Below are positions 29,935 to 39,040 of a DNA stretch of 64,000 bases, piece by piece. The DNA is taken from NCBI RefSeq assembly GCF_022565915.1, contig NZ_JAJOYX010000003.1, forward strand, positions 186,001-250,000. Direction: 5' to 3'. The translations under genes and the position numbers were made by a program. Each line of letters opens with the position of its first letter. Within the stretch, counting starts at the first letter, position 1. The notes under the pieces were generated by a model. That model made no database searches. It was not told where the DNA came from and saw only the letters and a program-made list of their open reading frames with translations. This DNA comes from Nesterenkonia sp. LB17 (GTDB lineage Bacteria; Actinomycetota; Actinomycetes; Actinomycetales; Micrococcaceae).

Positions 29935-30135
29935 GTGTACGGCGCAGACATGACCCAAGCCTCCCAGCTTGCCCTCTCAGGGTTCATCGCCTTCGGCGTG
30001 GGCTGGGGCTTCCTCGCGGTCGGCGTGCTGTTCATGGCGACCCTGACCCTGGGCACGATCACATCGGTGTTGATCCACAGGATTCGACGATCATCGGCTG
30101 TCCACCAGGCCCCGCGGCAGGACATCTGCGGGTAG
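29935..30135 (+). CDS. Small membrane protein coupled to the glycosyltransferase
   Basis: A 66-residue protein whose GTG start follows the TAG stop of the glycosyltransferase directly. It has one or two hydrophobic segments (LALSGFIAFGVGWGFLAVGVLFMATLTL, long enough for a hairpin) and a basic tail, IHRIRRSSAV. Tiny subunits are known partners of membrane GT2 synthases, so a helper or assembly role is plausible. ATG 29950 is an alternative start. I recognise no family. Confidence 0.55.
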   Translation: MYGADMTQASQLALSGFIAFGVGWGFLAVGVLFMATLTLGTITSVLIHRIRRSSAVHQAPRQDICG

Positions 30136-30234
30136 CGGAAAAGTGCGGCGCTGCCCAGCACGCCACCTTGCACCGCGGGACCCGAGCCGAGAGGCCTCCC
30201 GCGTCGACCCGTCCTTCCGCAGTGCTGTCTACCC

Positions 30235-30651
30235 TCAGTGCTGCCGGGCTGCAGTTCTCGAACGCGGGTGCACCAGCCCCAGAGTGAACAGGGTGGCCGC
30301 CGCGCAGAGGTGCAGCAACATCCCCATGAAGGGGATCAGTCCCGGCCCGATGCCCTCCGCGGGAATCGCACGCACCGCGGCATCGCCGCCGATAAAGAAC
30401 GCCGCGGCCAGCACCGCCACACCACCCAGGAGCATGCGGATCCTCCGCGGGAGCGCCGCCATGCGCAGCGCGTAGAGCGTGCACAGCGCAGCGGCGAGGG
30501 ACCCCGTCGCGGCCACGAGGCTGAACTGCTCCGGACTGGCCTGGAGCACCCCGGGCAGAGCGAAGGCGGTCGGCGGGACGAGATTCAGCAGCGCGGCGAC
30601 CAGCAGCAGCGTCCGTGGCTGATTGCGCGCCGTCGTCGTCGCGCTCGCCAT
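30235..30651 (-). CDS. Membrane protein, unknown function
   Basis: A 138-residue protein with four predicted membrane helices (TLLLVAALLNLVPPTAFALP, FSLVAATGSLAAALCTLYAL, MLLGGVAVLAAAFFIGGDA, LIPFMGMLLHLCAAATLFTLGL) and a short basic C-terminus. It is read in the same direction as the DUF368 gene and starts 2 bases after that gene's stop, so the two are likely co-transcribed. No family recognised. Confidence 0.6.
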   Translation of the reverse strand: MASATTTARNQPRTLLLVAALLNLVPPTAFALPGVLQASPEQFSLVAATGSLAAALCTLYALRMAALPRRIRMLLGGVAVLAAAFFIGGDAAVRAIPAEGIGPGLIPFMGMLLHLCAAATLFTLGLVHPRSRTAARQH

Positions 30652-30653
30652 GG

Positions 30654-31661
30654 TCAGCGCACCTGGCGCTGGGCCAGCCGGTAGTCCACCAGCACCAGCA
30701 CCAGCACGACGGCGAACCCTGCGGCTCCCAGCAGCAGCACCTGTCCGAGATCATCACCCGGGGCCAACATTCCGCGGCCCTCGTCCTGCCAGGGCCACAG
30801 CGTGCGCAGCGCGCCGAGCATCACCCCTGCGAGCACCACCATGGTGATCCGGTGACGGTGGTCCAACAGCCACTTCAGACCCTTCACGATGGAGATCACG
30901 CCGAGCGCGAGGCCCAGCGCGAAGATGCCCAGGTAGGCGAGGTCACGATCGGCGGCGGCCCGCAGCGTGGGCTCGTAGAGTCCGAAGGTCAGCAGCAGGA
31001 AGGATCCGGAGAGCCCGGGCAGCAGCAGCGCCGAGACGGCGATGGCCGCCGCCGGAAGGATCACGTACCAGGTGGGCTCCACCGCGGTAGGTGGCAGCGA
31101 GACCAGCCAGAAGGTCAGCGCCGCGGCGGCGATGCCGGCCAGCACATGCGAGGCCTTCAGCGGGCCGGAACGGTCGAACCAGGCCATCTGCAGCGGCACG
31201 AAGATCGAGGCGAGCACCATCCCGAAGAACGCAGCCCGGGTGAGCTCGGGGTAGGCCTCCACGGCGTCCGACATGGGACCGGCGATGGTGAAGACGGCGA
31301 CGATCATCCCGATCATGACCGGGATGATGACCTTCCACTCGACCAGGCGCAGGTGCTGCATGGAGCTTGCCCGCCGATCCGGTCCGCTGATCAGCGCCCG
31401 CCCGGCGGAGACCACATGGGAGGCCGAATCGATGAGGTGCCGGTAGATTCCGACCACCAGTGCCACGGTGCCTCCAGAGACTCCCGGGACGGTCTCCACG
31501 GTGCCGATCATGGCGCCGCGGATCAGGTTGCCCGGCAGCGAGGTGCGGCGGGACTCCATGGGCGACGCGGAGCCTTCACGCGGCTGCGCAGGCGCGACGT
31601 CGCCCTGGTTGCTGGTCTGGGAGGCGGAAGACTCGGCAGAGATGATGGACTCCTCGGTCAT
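30654..31661 (-). CDS. DUF368 family membrane transporter (PopT-like polyprenyl-phosphate translocase)
   Basis: A 335-residue polytopic membrane protein with both DUF368 signature repeats, GTVETVPGVSGGTVALVVG and LLLPGLSGSFLLLTFG. Proteins of this family recycle undecaprenyl phosphate across the membrane for wall and polysaccharide assembly. About eight helices are visible; the N-terminus is hydrophilic. ATG 31661 has no ribosome site: a run of ten C lies just upstream. A better ribosome site and ATG (GGTGAGG, ATG 31686) is out of frame by one base, so a nine-base tract would give an extended, well-initiated protein. This could be phase variation or a sequencing slip. Confidence 0.85.
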   Translation of the reverse strand: MTEESIISAESSASQTSNQGDVAPAQPREGSASPMESRRTSLPGNLIRGAMIGTVETVPGVSGGTVALVVGIYRHLIDSASHVVSAGRALISGPDRRASSMQHLRLVEWKVIIPVMIGMIVAVFTIAGPMSDAVEAYPELTRAAFFGMVLASIFVPLQMAWFDRSGPLKASHVLAGIAAAALTFWLVSLPPTAVEPTWYVILPAAAIAVSALLLPGLSGSFLLLTFGLYEPTLRAAADRDLAYLGIFALGLALGVISIVKGLKWLLDHRHRITMVVLAGVMLGALRTLWPWQDEGRGMLAPGDDLGQVLLLGAAGFAVVLVLVLVDYRLAQRQVR

Positions 31662-31667
31662 ACAGGT

Positions 31668-31677
31668 GGGGGGGGGG
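31668..31677. repeat. Homopolymer of ten G (C on the coding strand) at the DUF368 start
   Basis: Ten G in a row on the plus strand, read as ten C on the strand of the DUF368 gene. It begins seven bases upstream of that gene's ATG. Tracts of this length slip readily in replication and are also error-prone in sequencing. The tract lies between the better-initiated ATG at 31686 and the gene body, so its length decides whether that start is in frame. Confidence 0.8.
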
Positions 31678-31724
31678 AGCTGACATGGTGACCTCACCGG
31701 GGCACCGCGACGTCGGCCATTATC

Positions 31725-33098
31725 TCATCGACTGCTGAGGGCACCCAGCGTCTCGGGGTCCACGGCCTGGAACCGCACCTCAGCACCGGGCGAGAGCTGC
31801 GCCGCCAGCGAGAGGTCCTCGCGCACCACGACTCCCAGCACCGGATCAGAGCTGGTGACCGGGTGTTCGGCCAGCGCCACGATGGGCTGACCGGACTCGG
31901 CGATGCTTATGGCGCCGCGCATCAGCGGTTCCGCCGGCAGGGCATCGGGCTGGGTGCGAGTGAGCGGATCGTCGCCGTCGAGCACCAGGCTGGCCCGGCT
32001 GGATCCGGTCATGACCTCCCAGGGCTGACCCTCCAGTCGGGAGAGTCCTGCGGCCCCGGCGCGGCGGGTGCCGAAATATTCGACCCGCGGCCCGGGCACA
32101 TAGCGCAGCACGGTGGTCTCCTGCGGCAGCGGCAGCGGGGTGGGCGCGACGGAGGCGATGCCCACGAAGCGCGAGGCCGCGCCGGCAAGCGCGAAACGAT
32201 CCCCCACCTGCACCGGGGCCGGGCCGAGGCCGGCCACCGTGTCCGTGGAGGCGCTGCCCAGGACCACGGGCGCCTCCAGTCCGCCGGAGATGCCCAGGTA
32301 GCTGTAGACCCCGCGCTGGGGCGGTCCGAGGTGCAGCACCTCGCCGGGGAAGACCCAGAACGGGGCGCGGCCCGGGGCGGTGCGGCTGCGTTCGGTGGTC
32401 TGCGCCACCTCGGTGCCTCCGCGGGAGGTCGGCACCGGTTCCTGCGTGATGATCTCCAGGGACACCTCGGCGCCGGTCACGGCGAGGATCGAGGTCTGGC
32501 AGAGGCGCACGCTGAGCCCTCCCCCGCAGATCTCCAGGACCGCGGCGGAGTCGTCATTGCCGATCAGTCGGTTCGCCTGGCGCGCGGCGGAGAAGTCAGC
32601 CGGCCCTGCACGGCCCACGCCGAGGCCGCCGAAGCCGTAGCGGCCCATGTCCTGGACCAGGGTCTGGCCGGGCTCCTGACAGGCTGCAGCCGGCAGCACC
32701 TCCAGCACGGCCTCGCGCTCCTCGAGCCGCAGGCCTTCGGCGTAGGACTGCGGGATCGTGACCTCAGGCCGCGCGTCGCCGGTCTGCTCCCGCGCGGTGT
32801 TCTCCGCAGTCGCGTAGGTCCCGGCAGGGTCCTTCCCGGCGGCGTCCCTCCGGGCGGGGCCGTCGGCAGCCCCGGATCTGCGCCGTCGCAGCTTGAGCCG
32901 CTTCGCCTGCTTCAGCGCCGCCTGCGCGTCGCGACGTCGACGGAAGTCCACCAGGACGGTCTTGACCCCGGGGATCGCGTCGAGCTGGCCGGTGAAGGGA
33001 TGCTCGGCCAGATGCGCCAACAGGCTGGGGCGGTCCTTCTCTGCGGTGACCTCGATGAGGAGGGCCCGCTGCCCCATCTCCCGGACGCTGTGAATCAT
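31725..33098 (-). CDS. Biotin-dependent carboxyltransferase / PxpC-like protein with eroded PxpB part
   Basis: A 457-residue protein. Its C-terminal two thirds is a PxpC/KipA (allophanate hydrolase subunit 2) domain: LVQDMGRYGFGGLGVGRAGPAD, AARQANRLIGNDDSAAVLEICGGG, GVYSYLGISGGLEAPVVLGS and DTVAGLGPAPVQVGD. The N-terminus (IHSVREMGQRALLIEV to about residue 75) resembles only the first subdomain of PxpB/KipI. The catalytic half of PxpB (the GFAPGF region) is absent and replaced by a basic/charged linker. A fully fused PxpB-PxpC paralogue lies at 43657-45474. With B incomplete, 5-oxoprolinase activity is doubtful. ATG 33098 follows a G-rich site. Confidence 0.75.
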   Translation of the reverse strand: MIHSVREMGQRALLIEVTAEKDRPSLLAHLAEHPFTGQLDAIPGVKTVLVDFRRRRDAQAALKQAKRLKLRRRRSGAADGPARRDAAGKDPAGTYATAENTAREQTGDARPEVTIPQSYAEGLRLEEREAVLEVLPAAACQEPGQTLVQDMGRYGFGGLGVGRAGPADFSAARQANRLIGNDDSAAVLEICGGGLSVRLCQTSILAVTGAEVSLEIITQEPVPTSRGGTEVAQTTERSRTAPGRAPFWVFPGEVLHLGPPQRGVYSYLGISGGLEAPVVLGSASTDTVAGLGPAPVQVGDRFALAGAASRFVGIASVAPTPLPLPQETTVLRYVPGPRVEYFGTRRAGAAGLSRLEGQPWEVMTGSSRASLVLDGDDPLTRTQPDALPAEPLMRGAISIAESGQPIVALAEHPVTSSDPVLGVVVREDLSLAAQLSPGAEVRFQAVDPETLGALSSR

Positions 33099-33204
33099 CC
33101 CCCCAGCGTGCCACACCGGGGTGGTCATCCCCCTGATCCAGACGATGGGTGAGAACACTGGCCCCGGCGGTCATTTCCCCGGCGGACCATGAAACAATCG
33201 GGCT

Positions 33205-34482
33205 GTGATCGCCGCCAAGAAGACTGCCGCTGCGCCGAAGGAGCCTCTCTTCACCAAGGACTTCCTGCTGGCGATCGTGATCAACCTCTTCCTGGCCATC
33301 GTGTTCTTCGTGCTGGTCACCGGCCTCGCGGTCTACGCCGCCGAGGAGTTCTCCGCCGGAGAGACCGCCGCCGGGTTCGCCGCCTCCGCCTTCGTGGTGG
33401 GCGCGCTGGCGGCCCGGATCTTCGCCGGAAAGTATGTGAACTTCCTGGGCCGGCGCCGCACCGTGCTGGCCTGTCTGGTCGTCTACGTGCTCGCCGGCCT
33501 GGCCTACCTCGTGGTGGACAGCTATGAGATGCTCATCGCGCTGCGCGCGGTCCACGGGATCTCCTTCGGCTTCGGGCAGACCGCGCTCAACGCCGGGGTC
33601 TTCGCGATGATCCCGCGCACCCGACGCGGGGAGGGCGCCGGCTACTACCTGCTGGCGAACTCGCTGCCCCCGGCCATCGGCCCGCTGGCCGCGATCCAGC
33701 TGACCCAGCGCTACGACTTCTGGGCGATGTTCGTCGCGGTCACCATCGTCTCGGTGGTCGCCCTGGTCTTCTCGCTGTTCCTGCGGCTGCCCGAGGACAA
33801 GCCCTGGCGCACCAGCCTGGTCGAGAAGCTGACCCTGCGCCCGCGGGACATCATCGAGCCCCGAGCCTTCAAGATCTCCCTGGTGGCGATGCTGCTGGGC
33901 ATCGGCTTCGCCTCGGTGATGACCTTCCTCAACGGCTACGCACGCAGCCTCGACATGGTCGACGCGGCCTCGATCTTCTTCGTCATCTACGCCGGCGCAG
34001 TGCTGGTCTCGAGGCTCTTCATGGGCAAGGTCCAGGACCGCTACGGGGACAACTGGGCGGTCTATCCGGCGGTGATCTGCTACATCATCGCCATGGGCCT
34101 GCTCGCCTGGACGCCGAACCAGGGGGTGCTGCTCACCGCCGGGGTGCTGGCCGGGTTCGGCTTCGGCTCGCTGCTGCCGGTGCTCCAGGCGATCATCGCC
34201 TCAGACCTGCCCGCGCACCGCACCAGCATCGGGATCTCGACCTTCTTCATCATGCTCGACGCCGGATTCGGCTTCTCCCCGCTGCTGCTGGGCCCCCTGG
34301 TCAGCTATGCGGACTACCGCTTCATGTACGCGATGTGCGCCGGGGTCGTCGTGCTCTCTCTGGTGCTCTACTGGCTGGTCCACGGCCGCCATGACGTGCA
34401 TCAGGGGGTGGCGCGCCGGATCCCCGGGCACGGCAGAAAGTCCGACGACGACGGCGTGATCCCCAGCCCTCAGGGCACCTGA
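33205..34482 (+). CDS. MFS transporter
   Basis: A 425-residue major facilitator with twelve hydrophobic helices. It starts with GTG 33205; the loop 2-3 motif is [12 protein letters not shown] and the repeat after helix 8 is [43 protein letters not shown] resembles drug or metallophore efflux proteins of the YwoG type, but the substrate is unknown. It is divergent from the PxpC-like gene and its end overlaps the end of the convergent DUF1445 gene by 13 bases. Efflux of a small amino-acid derivative is possible given the neighbours, but that is only context. Confidence 0.82.
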   Translation: MIAAKKTAAAPKEPLFTKDFLLAIVINLFLAIVFFVLVTGLAVYAAEEFSAGETAAGFAASAFVVGALAARIFAGKYVNFLGRRRTVLACLVVYVLAGLAYLVVDSYEMLIALRAVHGISFGFGQTALNAGVFAMIPRTRRGEGAGYYLLANSLPPAIGPLAAIQLTQRYDFWAMFVAVTIVSVVALVFSLFLRLPEDKPWRTSLVEKLTLRPRDIIEPRAFKISLVAMLLGIGFASVMTFLNGYARSLDMVDAASIFFVIYAGAVLVSRLFMGKVQDRYGDNWAVYPAVICYIIAMGLLAWTPNQGVLLTAGVLAGFGFGSLLPVLQAIIASDLPAHRTSIGISTFFIMLDAGFGFSPLLLGPLVSYADYRFMYAMCAGVVVLSLVLYWLVHGRHDVHQGVARRIPGHGRKSDDDGVIPSPQGT

Positions 34483-35372
34483 AGCTGCGCGTTCGGCAGG
34501 TCGGTGATCAGCATGTGCCCCGGGGCGTGGCTGATCGCCAGCTCCGGCTTGGACTCCATCACCGCCGCCTGCGGGGTGACGCCGCAGGCCCAGAAGACCG
34601 GAGTCCAGCCGGCGGGGATCTCCACCGGGTCCCCGAAGTCCGGGGCGCCGAGATCGGCGATCCCCAGGCCTGCGGGGCTGCCGATGTGCACCGGGGCGCC
34701 GTGGACGCCCGGATAGCGTGAGGTGATCCGCACCGCGTCGGCGATCAGGTCTGCGGGCAGCGGGCGCATCGAGACCACCAGGGGTCCGCTGAGTCGGCCC
34801 GCCGGTGCGCAGCGGATGGCGGTCTTGTACATCGGCACGTTCACGCCCTGCTCGATGTGCGCTATCGGTATCCCCGCGTCGAGCAGCGGGGTTTCGAAGG
34901 TGAAGCTGCACCCGATGAGGAAGGCGACCAGATCCTCGCGCCAGTGCTCGGTGGCGTCATCGGGTTCGGCGATGAGCTCGCCGTCGCGGTAGACCCGGTA
35001 GGCGGGAATGTCGGTGCGCAGATCACCCTGGGCCAGCAGCGGACTCACCGCGCCGGCGTCGTCGAACTGGCCCGATTCGAACACGCCGAGGACCGGGCAG
35101 GACTTCGGGTTGCGCTGGGCGAAGAGCAGCATGTCGAAGGCCAGCTCTCGCGGCAGCGCCAGGAGGTTCACCTGTGCGAAGCCCGGGCTGATCCCGCTGG
35201 TGGGCCGCCGCAGCCCGGCGCGGAACTGCGCCCGGGCCGCGGCGGGACTCAGCTGTTCCAGCCCAGGACCCGACTCAGGAACCGTGCCGTCGGCGAAGCG
35301 GTGACCCCGGGCGGATCCTCGAGCGAGGCGCTGCCCAGGACGACGGCCGGAATGATCAGCGCGATGACTCAT
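34470..35372 (-). CDS. DUF1445 family putative hydro-lyase (YcsI-like, D-glutamate cyclase-type fold)
   Basis: A 300-residue protein whose last 255 residues match DUF1445: [66 protein letters not shown] and [13 protein letters not shown]. The mammalian D-glutamate cyclase, which reversibly converts D-glutamate to 5-oxo-D-proline, contains this domain. ATG 35372 overlaps the stop of the NRAMP gene (ATGA), making it a coupled second gene. This start adds about 45 basic, probably disordered residues before the conserved region. In Bacillus the homologue YcsI lies in the ycsF-kipIA region with an NRAMP-like protein, the same set found here. Confidence 0.83.
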   Translation of the reverse strand: MSHRADHSGRRPGQRLARGSARGHRFADGTVPESGPGLEQLSPAAARAQFRAGLRRPTSGISPGFAQVNLLALPRELAFDMLLFAQRNPKSCPVLGVFESGQFDDAGAVSPLLAQGDLRTDIPAYRVYRDGELIAEPDDATEHWREDLVAFLIGCSFTFETPLLDAGIPIAHIEQGVNVPMYKTAIRCAPAGRLSGPLVVSMRPLPADLIADAVRITSRYPGVHGAPVHIGSPAGLGIADLGAPDFGDPVEIPAGWTPVFWACGVTPQAAVMESKPELAISHAPGHMLITDLPNAQLQVP

Positions 35373-36718
35373 CCTTCGGTCCAGAGGCTGGCCAGACCGC
35401 CCAGCGAGCTGTAGCCCATGAAGATGGTCAGCAGCCAGACCACGAAGCCGAGGATGAGCAGCCACTTGGGGTACTTATAGCCCTGCAGCAGGTCCCGGCG
35501 GCGCCAGGCGGCGTAGAGGATCACCGCGAAGCCCAGCGGAAGCACGGTGCCGTTGAAGGCGCCGGCCATGATCAGCAGGGTCTGGGGCGCCTGGCCCAGC
35601 ATCAGGAACACGGCGGTGGTGATCACCAGGAAGCCCAGGAAGTACCAGTTCTTGGTGCGCTCCTTGGTGTTCTTCGTGGTCAGGAAGGACACCGTGGTGT
35701 AGGTGCAGCCCAGGATCGAGGTGATCGCGGCGACCCAGAAGACCGCGCCGAAGACCCGCAGCCCGATCTCCCCGAGAGCCACTGAGAAGGCATCGGCGGC
35801 AACGTTGTCCTCGGCGAGGACCACACCGGTGGAGACGACCCCGAGGATGGCCAGGAAGAGCAGGAAGCGGATGAGGGTGGCCACCATGATCCCGAGCACC
35901 GAGGTCTGCGAGATCGCCTTGACGTTCTCGACCCCGGTGTTGCCCGAGGCGATCAGCCGGTGGGCGCCGGCATAGGTGATGTAGCCGCCGACGGTTCCGC
36001 CGATCAGCGTGGTGATCACCAGGAACTCCACCTGGTCCGGCACGAAGGTCTGGCGCAGCGCCTCACCGAGCGGAGGGGCGGTGGTGACGGCCATGAAGAT
36101 CATCAGCAGGATCAGCACCGCGCCACAGGCGACGACGATCCGATCCAGCGCGACGCCGGCCTTCTTGGAGAGGAAGATCAGCAGCGCGAGGATCACGGAG
36201 AGTCCGCCGCCGATGCGGGCGTCCATGCCGGACATCGCGTTGAGGCCCAGGCCGGCACCGGCGATGTTGCCGATGTTGAAGACGATTCCGCCGAAGAAGA
36301 TCAGCGCAGCGAGCGCCCAGCCCAGGCCGGGCAGGATGCGGTTGCCCAGGGTCTGGGCGTAGAGCCCGGAGACCCCGAGCACCCGCCAGACGTTGAGCTG
36401 CACCGCGATGTCCACCAGCACCGAGATCAGAATGGCGAAGCCGAAGGCGGCGCCGAGCTGATAGGTGAAGGTCGCGGTCTGGGTGATGAAGCCCGGACCG
36501 ACGGCGCTGGTGGCCATCAGGAACATCGCGCCGAGCAGCGCGGTGCGGCGGGTGCGGATCAGCATCGGACCATTCGGTTCCGGACTGTCGGACTCCGTGC
36601 GCCCGGCGCTCAGAGGGCCGTCGATGTCTGAGGCACCATTGGTCTGCGGGTCTTCTTCGATCTTGGGATGGCGGGGTGCATCCGCCGAAGACGATCTGGG
36701 GGTTGAGGCGTCAGCCAC
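35369..36718 (-). CDS. NRAMP-family transporter (YcsG-like)
   Basis: A 449-residue membrane protein with about eleven helices and a hydrophilic N-terminal 45 residues. [23 protein letters not shown] is the YcsG/NRAMP-like first helix; it lacks the DPGN metal-binding motif of true Mn/Fe NRAMPs, so the substrate may be an organic acid or amino acid instead. Other conserved stretches are [16 protein letters not shown] and [22 protein letters not shown] 36718 was chosen because CGGAGGG sits eight bases upstream. Transcription likely starts from the operator-bearing promoter at 36808-36836. The DUF1445 gene follows with a 4-base overlap. Confidence 0.83.
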   Translation of the reverse strand: MADASTPRSSSADAPRHPKIEEDPQTNGASDIDGPLSAGRTESDSPEPNGPMLIRTRRTALLGAMFLMATSAVGPGFITQTATFTYQLGAAFGFAILISVLVDIAVQLNVWRVLGVSGLYAQTLGNRILPGLGWALAALIFFGGIVFNIGNIAGAGLGLNAMSGMDARIGGGLSVILALLIFLSKKAGVALDRIVVACGAVLILLMIFMAVTTAPPLGEALRQTFVPDQVEFLVITTLIGGTVGGYITYAGAHRLIASGNTGVENVKAISQTSVLGIMVATLIRFLLFLAILGVVSTGVVLAEDNVAADAFSVALGEIGLRVFGAVFWVAAITSILGCTYTTVSFLTTKNTKERTKNWYFLGFLVITTAVFLMLGQAPQTLLIMAGAFNGTVLPLGFAVILYAAWRRRDLLQGYKYPKWLLILGFVVWLLTIFMGYSSLGGLASLWTEG

Positions 36719-36807
36719 AGGAGCCCTCCGAGGGTGAGTAGGGGGAACGGAGCCGACACCGTGCGCAGTGCACATGTGACGCACGTCTATTCCGTGGATC
36801 ACCGCTC

Positions 36808-36836
36808 ACAGTACTGTTGTTCAACAATCCAAGCAA
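36808..36836 (-). promoter_or_regulatory. Candidate promoter of the NRAMP-DUF1445 operon
   Basis: On the minus strand TTGCTT (36836-36831), exactly 17 bases, then TACTGT (36813-36808) form a plausible sigma-A promoter. The spacer coincides with operator copy A, so a bound regulator would block RNA polymerase. The -10 is only a moderate match, so this is a candidate. Confidence 0.5.
36814..36830. promoter_or_regulatory. GntR/FadR-type operator, copy A (NRAMP promoter)
   Basis: CTGTTGTTCAACAATCC: fourteen contiguous bases are identical to the pxpA operator at 46310-46326. The core TTGTTCAACAA matches the TNGTNNNACNA pattern of FadR-subfamily GntR regulators. Its centre lies 24 bp from that of copy B, which could permit cooperative binding of two dimers. 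Confidence 0.7.
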
Positions 36837-36837
36837 G

Positions 36838-36854
36838 GGATTGTGGAACAATCC
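36838..36854. promoter_or_regulatory. GntR/FadR-type operator, copy B (upstream of the NRAMP promoter)
   Basis: GGATTGTGGAACAATCC differs from the pxpA operator only at two central positions (15 of 17 identical), and keeps the TNGTNNNACNA core. The rest of the gap, 36855-37117, leads into the ABC transporter gene and shows no further gene or clear site. Confidence 0.7.
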
Positions 36855-37117
36855 GCCCACGTTTTACATGGTTGTCACATGCGTCGTCTCCTCCGCTGGG
36901 GATTCTCAGGTCCCCGGCTGACGCTGAATCCGCTCAGACGCATCAGAAACCCATGGCAACGACCCTGCGACGGCAGCCAGATCCTCCTTCAGGGTCGGTT
37001 CACCTGGGGTGAGGGGGCCCTCCGGAATGCGAGTAGCGTTGCGTCGGTTGGTGCTTGTGGGCTCAACGGTGCCGTTGCAGCCAGCGCGGCATCACTGGAG
37101 ATCTTGGGGGTTTGTGC

Positions 37118-38986
37118 GTGAGCATGGAACGCGCGGCATGGGGCTCGCTGTACAGCATGACCCACGCTAAGAAGGACTACCGGCCGTTCAACCGGGAGAC
37201 GCTGAGCCGCATCGGCCGGTTCGCCCGTCCCCACCGCACCCGGCTGATCTGGTTCCTGATCCTCTCGGTGGTCACCGCGGCGCTCGCCGTGGCGACCCCG
37301 CTGCTGGCCGGACAGGTCATCAACGCGATCACCGGCTCCGCCGCCGTGGAGGTCGTGATCCGGCTGGCAGTGCTGATCGCGATCATCGCCGTGGCCGATG
37401 CCGGGTTCAACATCCTCAGCCGCTGGCTCTCCTCACGGATCGGTGAAGGCCTGATCCTGGATCTGCGCACCGCCGTGTTCGATCACGTGCAGAAGATGCC
37501 GATCGCCTTCTTCACCCGCACCCGCACCGGCGCACTGGTGAGCCGGCTGAACAACGATGTCATCGGTGCGCAGCGCGCCTTCAGCGGGACCCTCTCCGGC
37601 GTCGTCGGGAACCTGGTGATGGTCATCCTGACCATCATCGCGATGCTCTCACTGTCCTGGCAGGTCACGCTGCTGGCCCTGGTGCTGCTGCCGGTGTTCG
37701 TGGTGCCGGCCCGTCTGATGGGCAGCCGGCTGGCCGGGCTCCAGCGTGAGGCGGCGAACCACAACGCCACCATGGGCACCCAGATGACCGAACGCTTCTC
37801 CGCTCCGGGCGCCACGCTGATCAAGCTCTTCGGCCGTCCCGAGGAGGAGTCCGCAGAGTTCGAGCGGCGCGCCCGCCGCGTGCAGGACATCGGGGTCAAG
37901 ACCGCGATGCTGCAGTCCACCTTCATCACCGCGCTCACCCTGGTCTCCGCGCTGGCCCTCGCGCTGGTCTACGGCCTGGGCGGCTTCTACGCGATCGTCG
38001 GAGAGCTCGAGGCCGGCGCCGTGGTCTCCCTGGCCCTGCTGCTCACCCGCCTCTACGCGCCGCTGACCGCCCTGGCCAGCGCCCGGGTGGAAGTGATGAG
38101 CGCACTGGTCAGCTTCGAGCGGGTCTTCGAGGTCCTGGACCTCAAACCGCTGATCACCGAGAAGCCAGACGCCGAGCCGCTGCCCGATGGCCCAGCCGCC
38201 GTCGAGTTCGACGACGTCAGCTTCTCCTACCCCTCTGCGGAGAAGGTCTCACTCGCCTCCCTGGAAGAGGTCGCCACGCTGGACCAGCGCGGCGGCGAAG
38301 AGGTGCTCCATGGGATCAGCCTGCGCGTGGAGCCCGGGCAGACCGTGGCCATCGTGGGCTCCTCAGGGGCCGGCAAGTCCACCATCGCCGCACTGCTCGC
38401 GCGGCTCTACGACGTGGACTCCGGCTCGGTGCGGATGGCCGGGGTGGACCTGCGCGACACCACGTTCGCCTCGCTGCGTGCCACCCTGGGCGTGGTCACC
38501 CAGGACGGGCACCTGTTCCACGACACCATCCGGGCCAACCTCACCCTGCCGGCCCCGGACGCCACCGATGAGCAGATCTGGGACGCCATCCGCCGGGCCC
38601 GACTGGAATCGGTGGTCCACTCCATGCCCGACGGGCTCGACACCGTGGTCGGGGAACGCGGCTACCGGCTCTCCGGCGGCGAGCGCCAGCGCATGACTCT
38701 GGCCCGGCTGCTGCTGGCCCAGCCCCAGGTGGTCATCCTCGACGAGGCCACCGCCGCGCTGGACTCCACCTCCGAGGCCGCCGTGCAGGCCGCGCTGACC
38801 GAGGCGCTCGTCGGCCGCACCGCGCTGGTGATCGCGCACCGGCTCTCCACCGTGCGCGCCGCCGACGCGATCCTCGTGGTCGAAGCAGGCATGATCGTGG
38901 AGCGCGGCACGCACACCGAGCTGCTCGCGGCCGACGGGCGCTATGCCGAGCTCTACCGGACCCAGTTCGCGACCGAGGACTCCTGA
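37118..38986 (+). CDS. ABC transporter, exporter-type half transporter (membrane + ATPase)
   Basis: A 622-residue fused ABC exporter. Six membrane helices span about 35-330 (FLILSVVTAALAVATPLLAG and onward). The ATPase domain has Walker A IVGSSGAGKST, Q-loop VVTQDGHLFHD, signature LSGGERQRM, Walker B VVILDEATAALD and the H-loop IAHRLSTV. It works as a dimer, exporting lipids, peptides or drugs; the substrate is unknown. GTG 37118 was preferred because TTGGGGG lies seven bases upstream. Between the membrane part and the ATPase there is a short insertion, KVSLASLEEVATLDQRGGEE, within the start of the nucleotide-binding domain. Confidence 0.9.
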   Translation: MSMERAAWGSLYSMTHAKKDYRPFNRETLSRIGRFARPHRTRLIWFLILSVVTAALAVATPLLAGQVINAITGSAAVEVVIRLAVLIAIIAVADAGFNILSRWLSSRIGEGLILDLRTAVFDHVQKMPIAFFTRTRTGALVSRLNNDVIGAQRAFSGTLSGVVGNLVMVILTIIAMLSLSWQVTLLALVLLPVFVVPARLMGSRLAGLQREAANHNATMGTQMTERFSAPGATLIKLFGRPEEESAEFERRARRVQDIGVKTAMLQSTFITALTLVSALALALVYGLGGFYAIVGELEAGAVVSLALLLTRLYAPLTALASARVEVMSALVSFERVFEVLDLKPLITEKPDAEPLPDGPAAVEFDDVSFSYPSAEKVSLASLEEVATLDQRGGEEVLHGISLRVEPGQTVAIVGSSGAGKSTIAALLARLYDVDSGSVRMAGVDLRDTTFASLRATLGVVTQDGHLFHDTIRANLTLPAPDATDEQIWDAIRRARLESVVHSMPDGLDTVVGERGYRLSGGERQRMTLARLLLAQPQVVILDEATAALDSTSEAAVQAALTEALVGRTALVIAHRLSTVRAADAILVVEAGMIVERGTHTELLAADGRYAELYRTQFATEDS

Positions 38987-39040
38987 AGCCGCTCCCCCAC
39001 CCTGCGTAGGATGGACAGGCAATCGAGGAGAGGCACCCGC

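Noticed and set aside
37070-37083. CAACGGTGCCGTTG small palindrome before the ABC transporter
   Set aside because: Six-base arms are expected by chance in GC-rich DNA and no second copy was seen.
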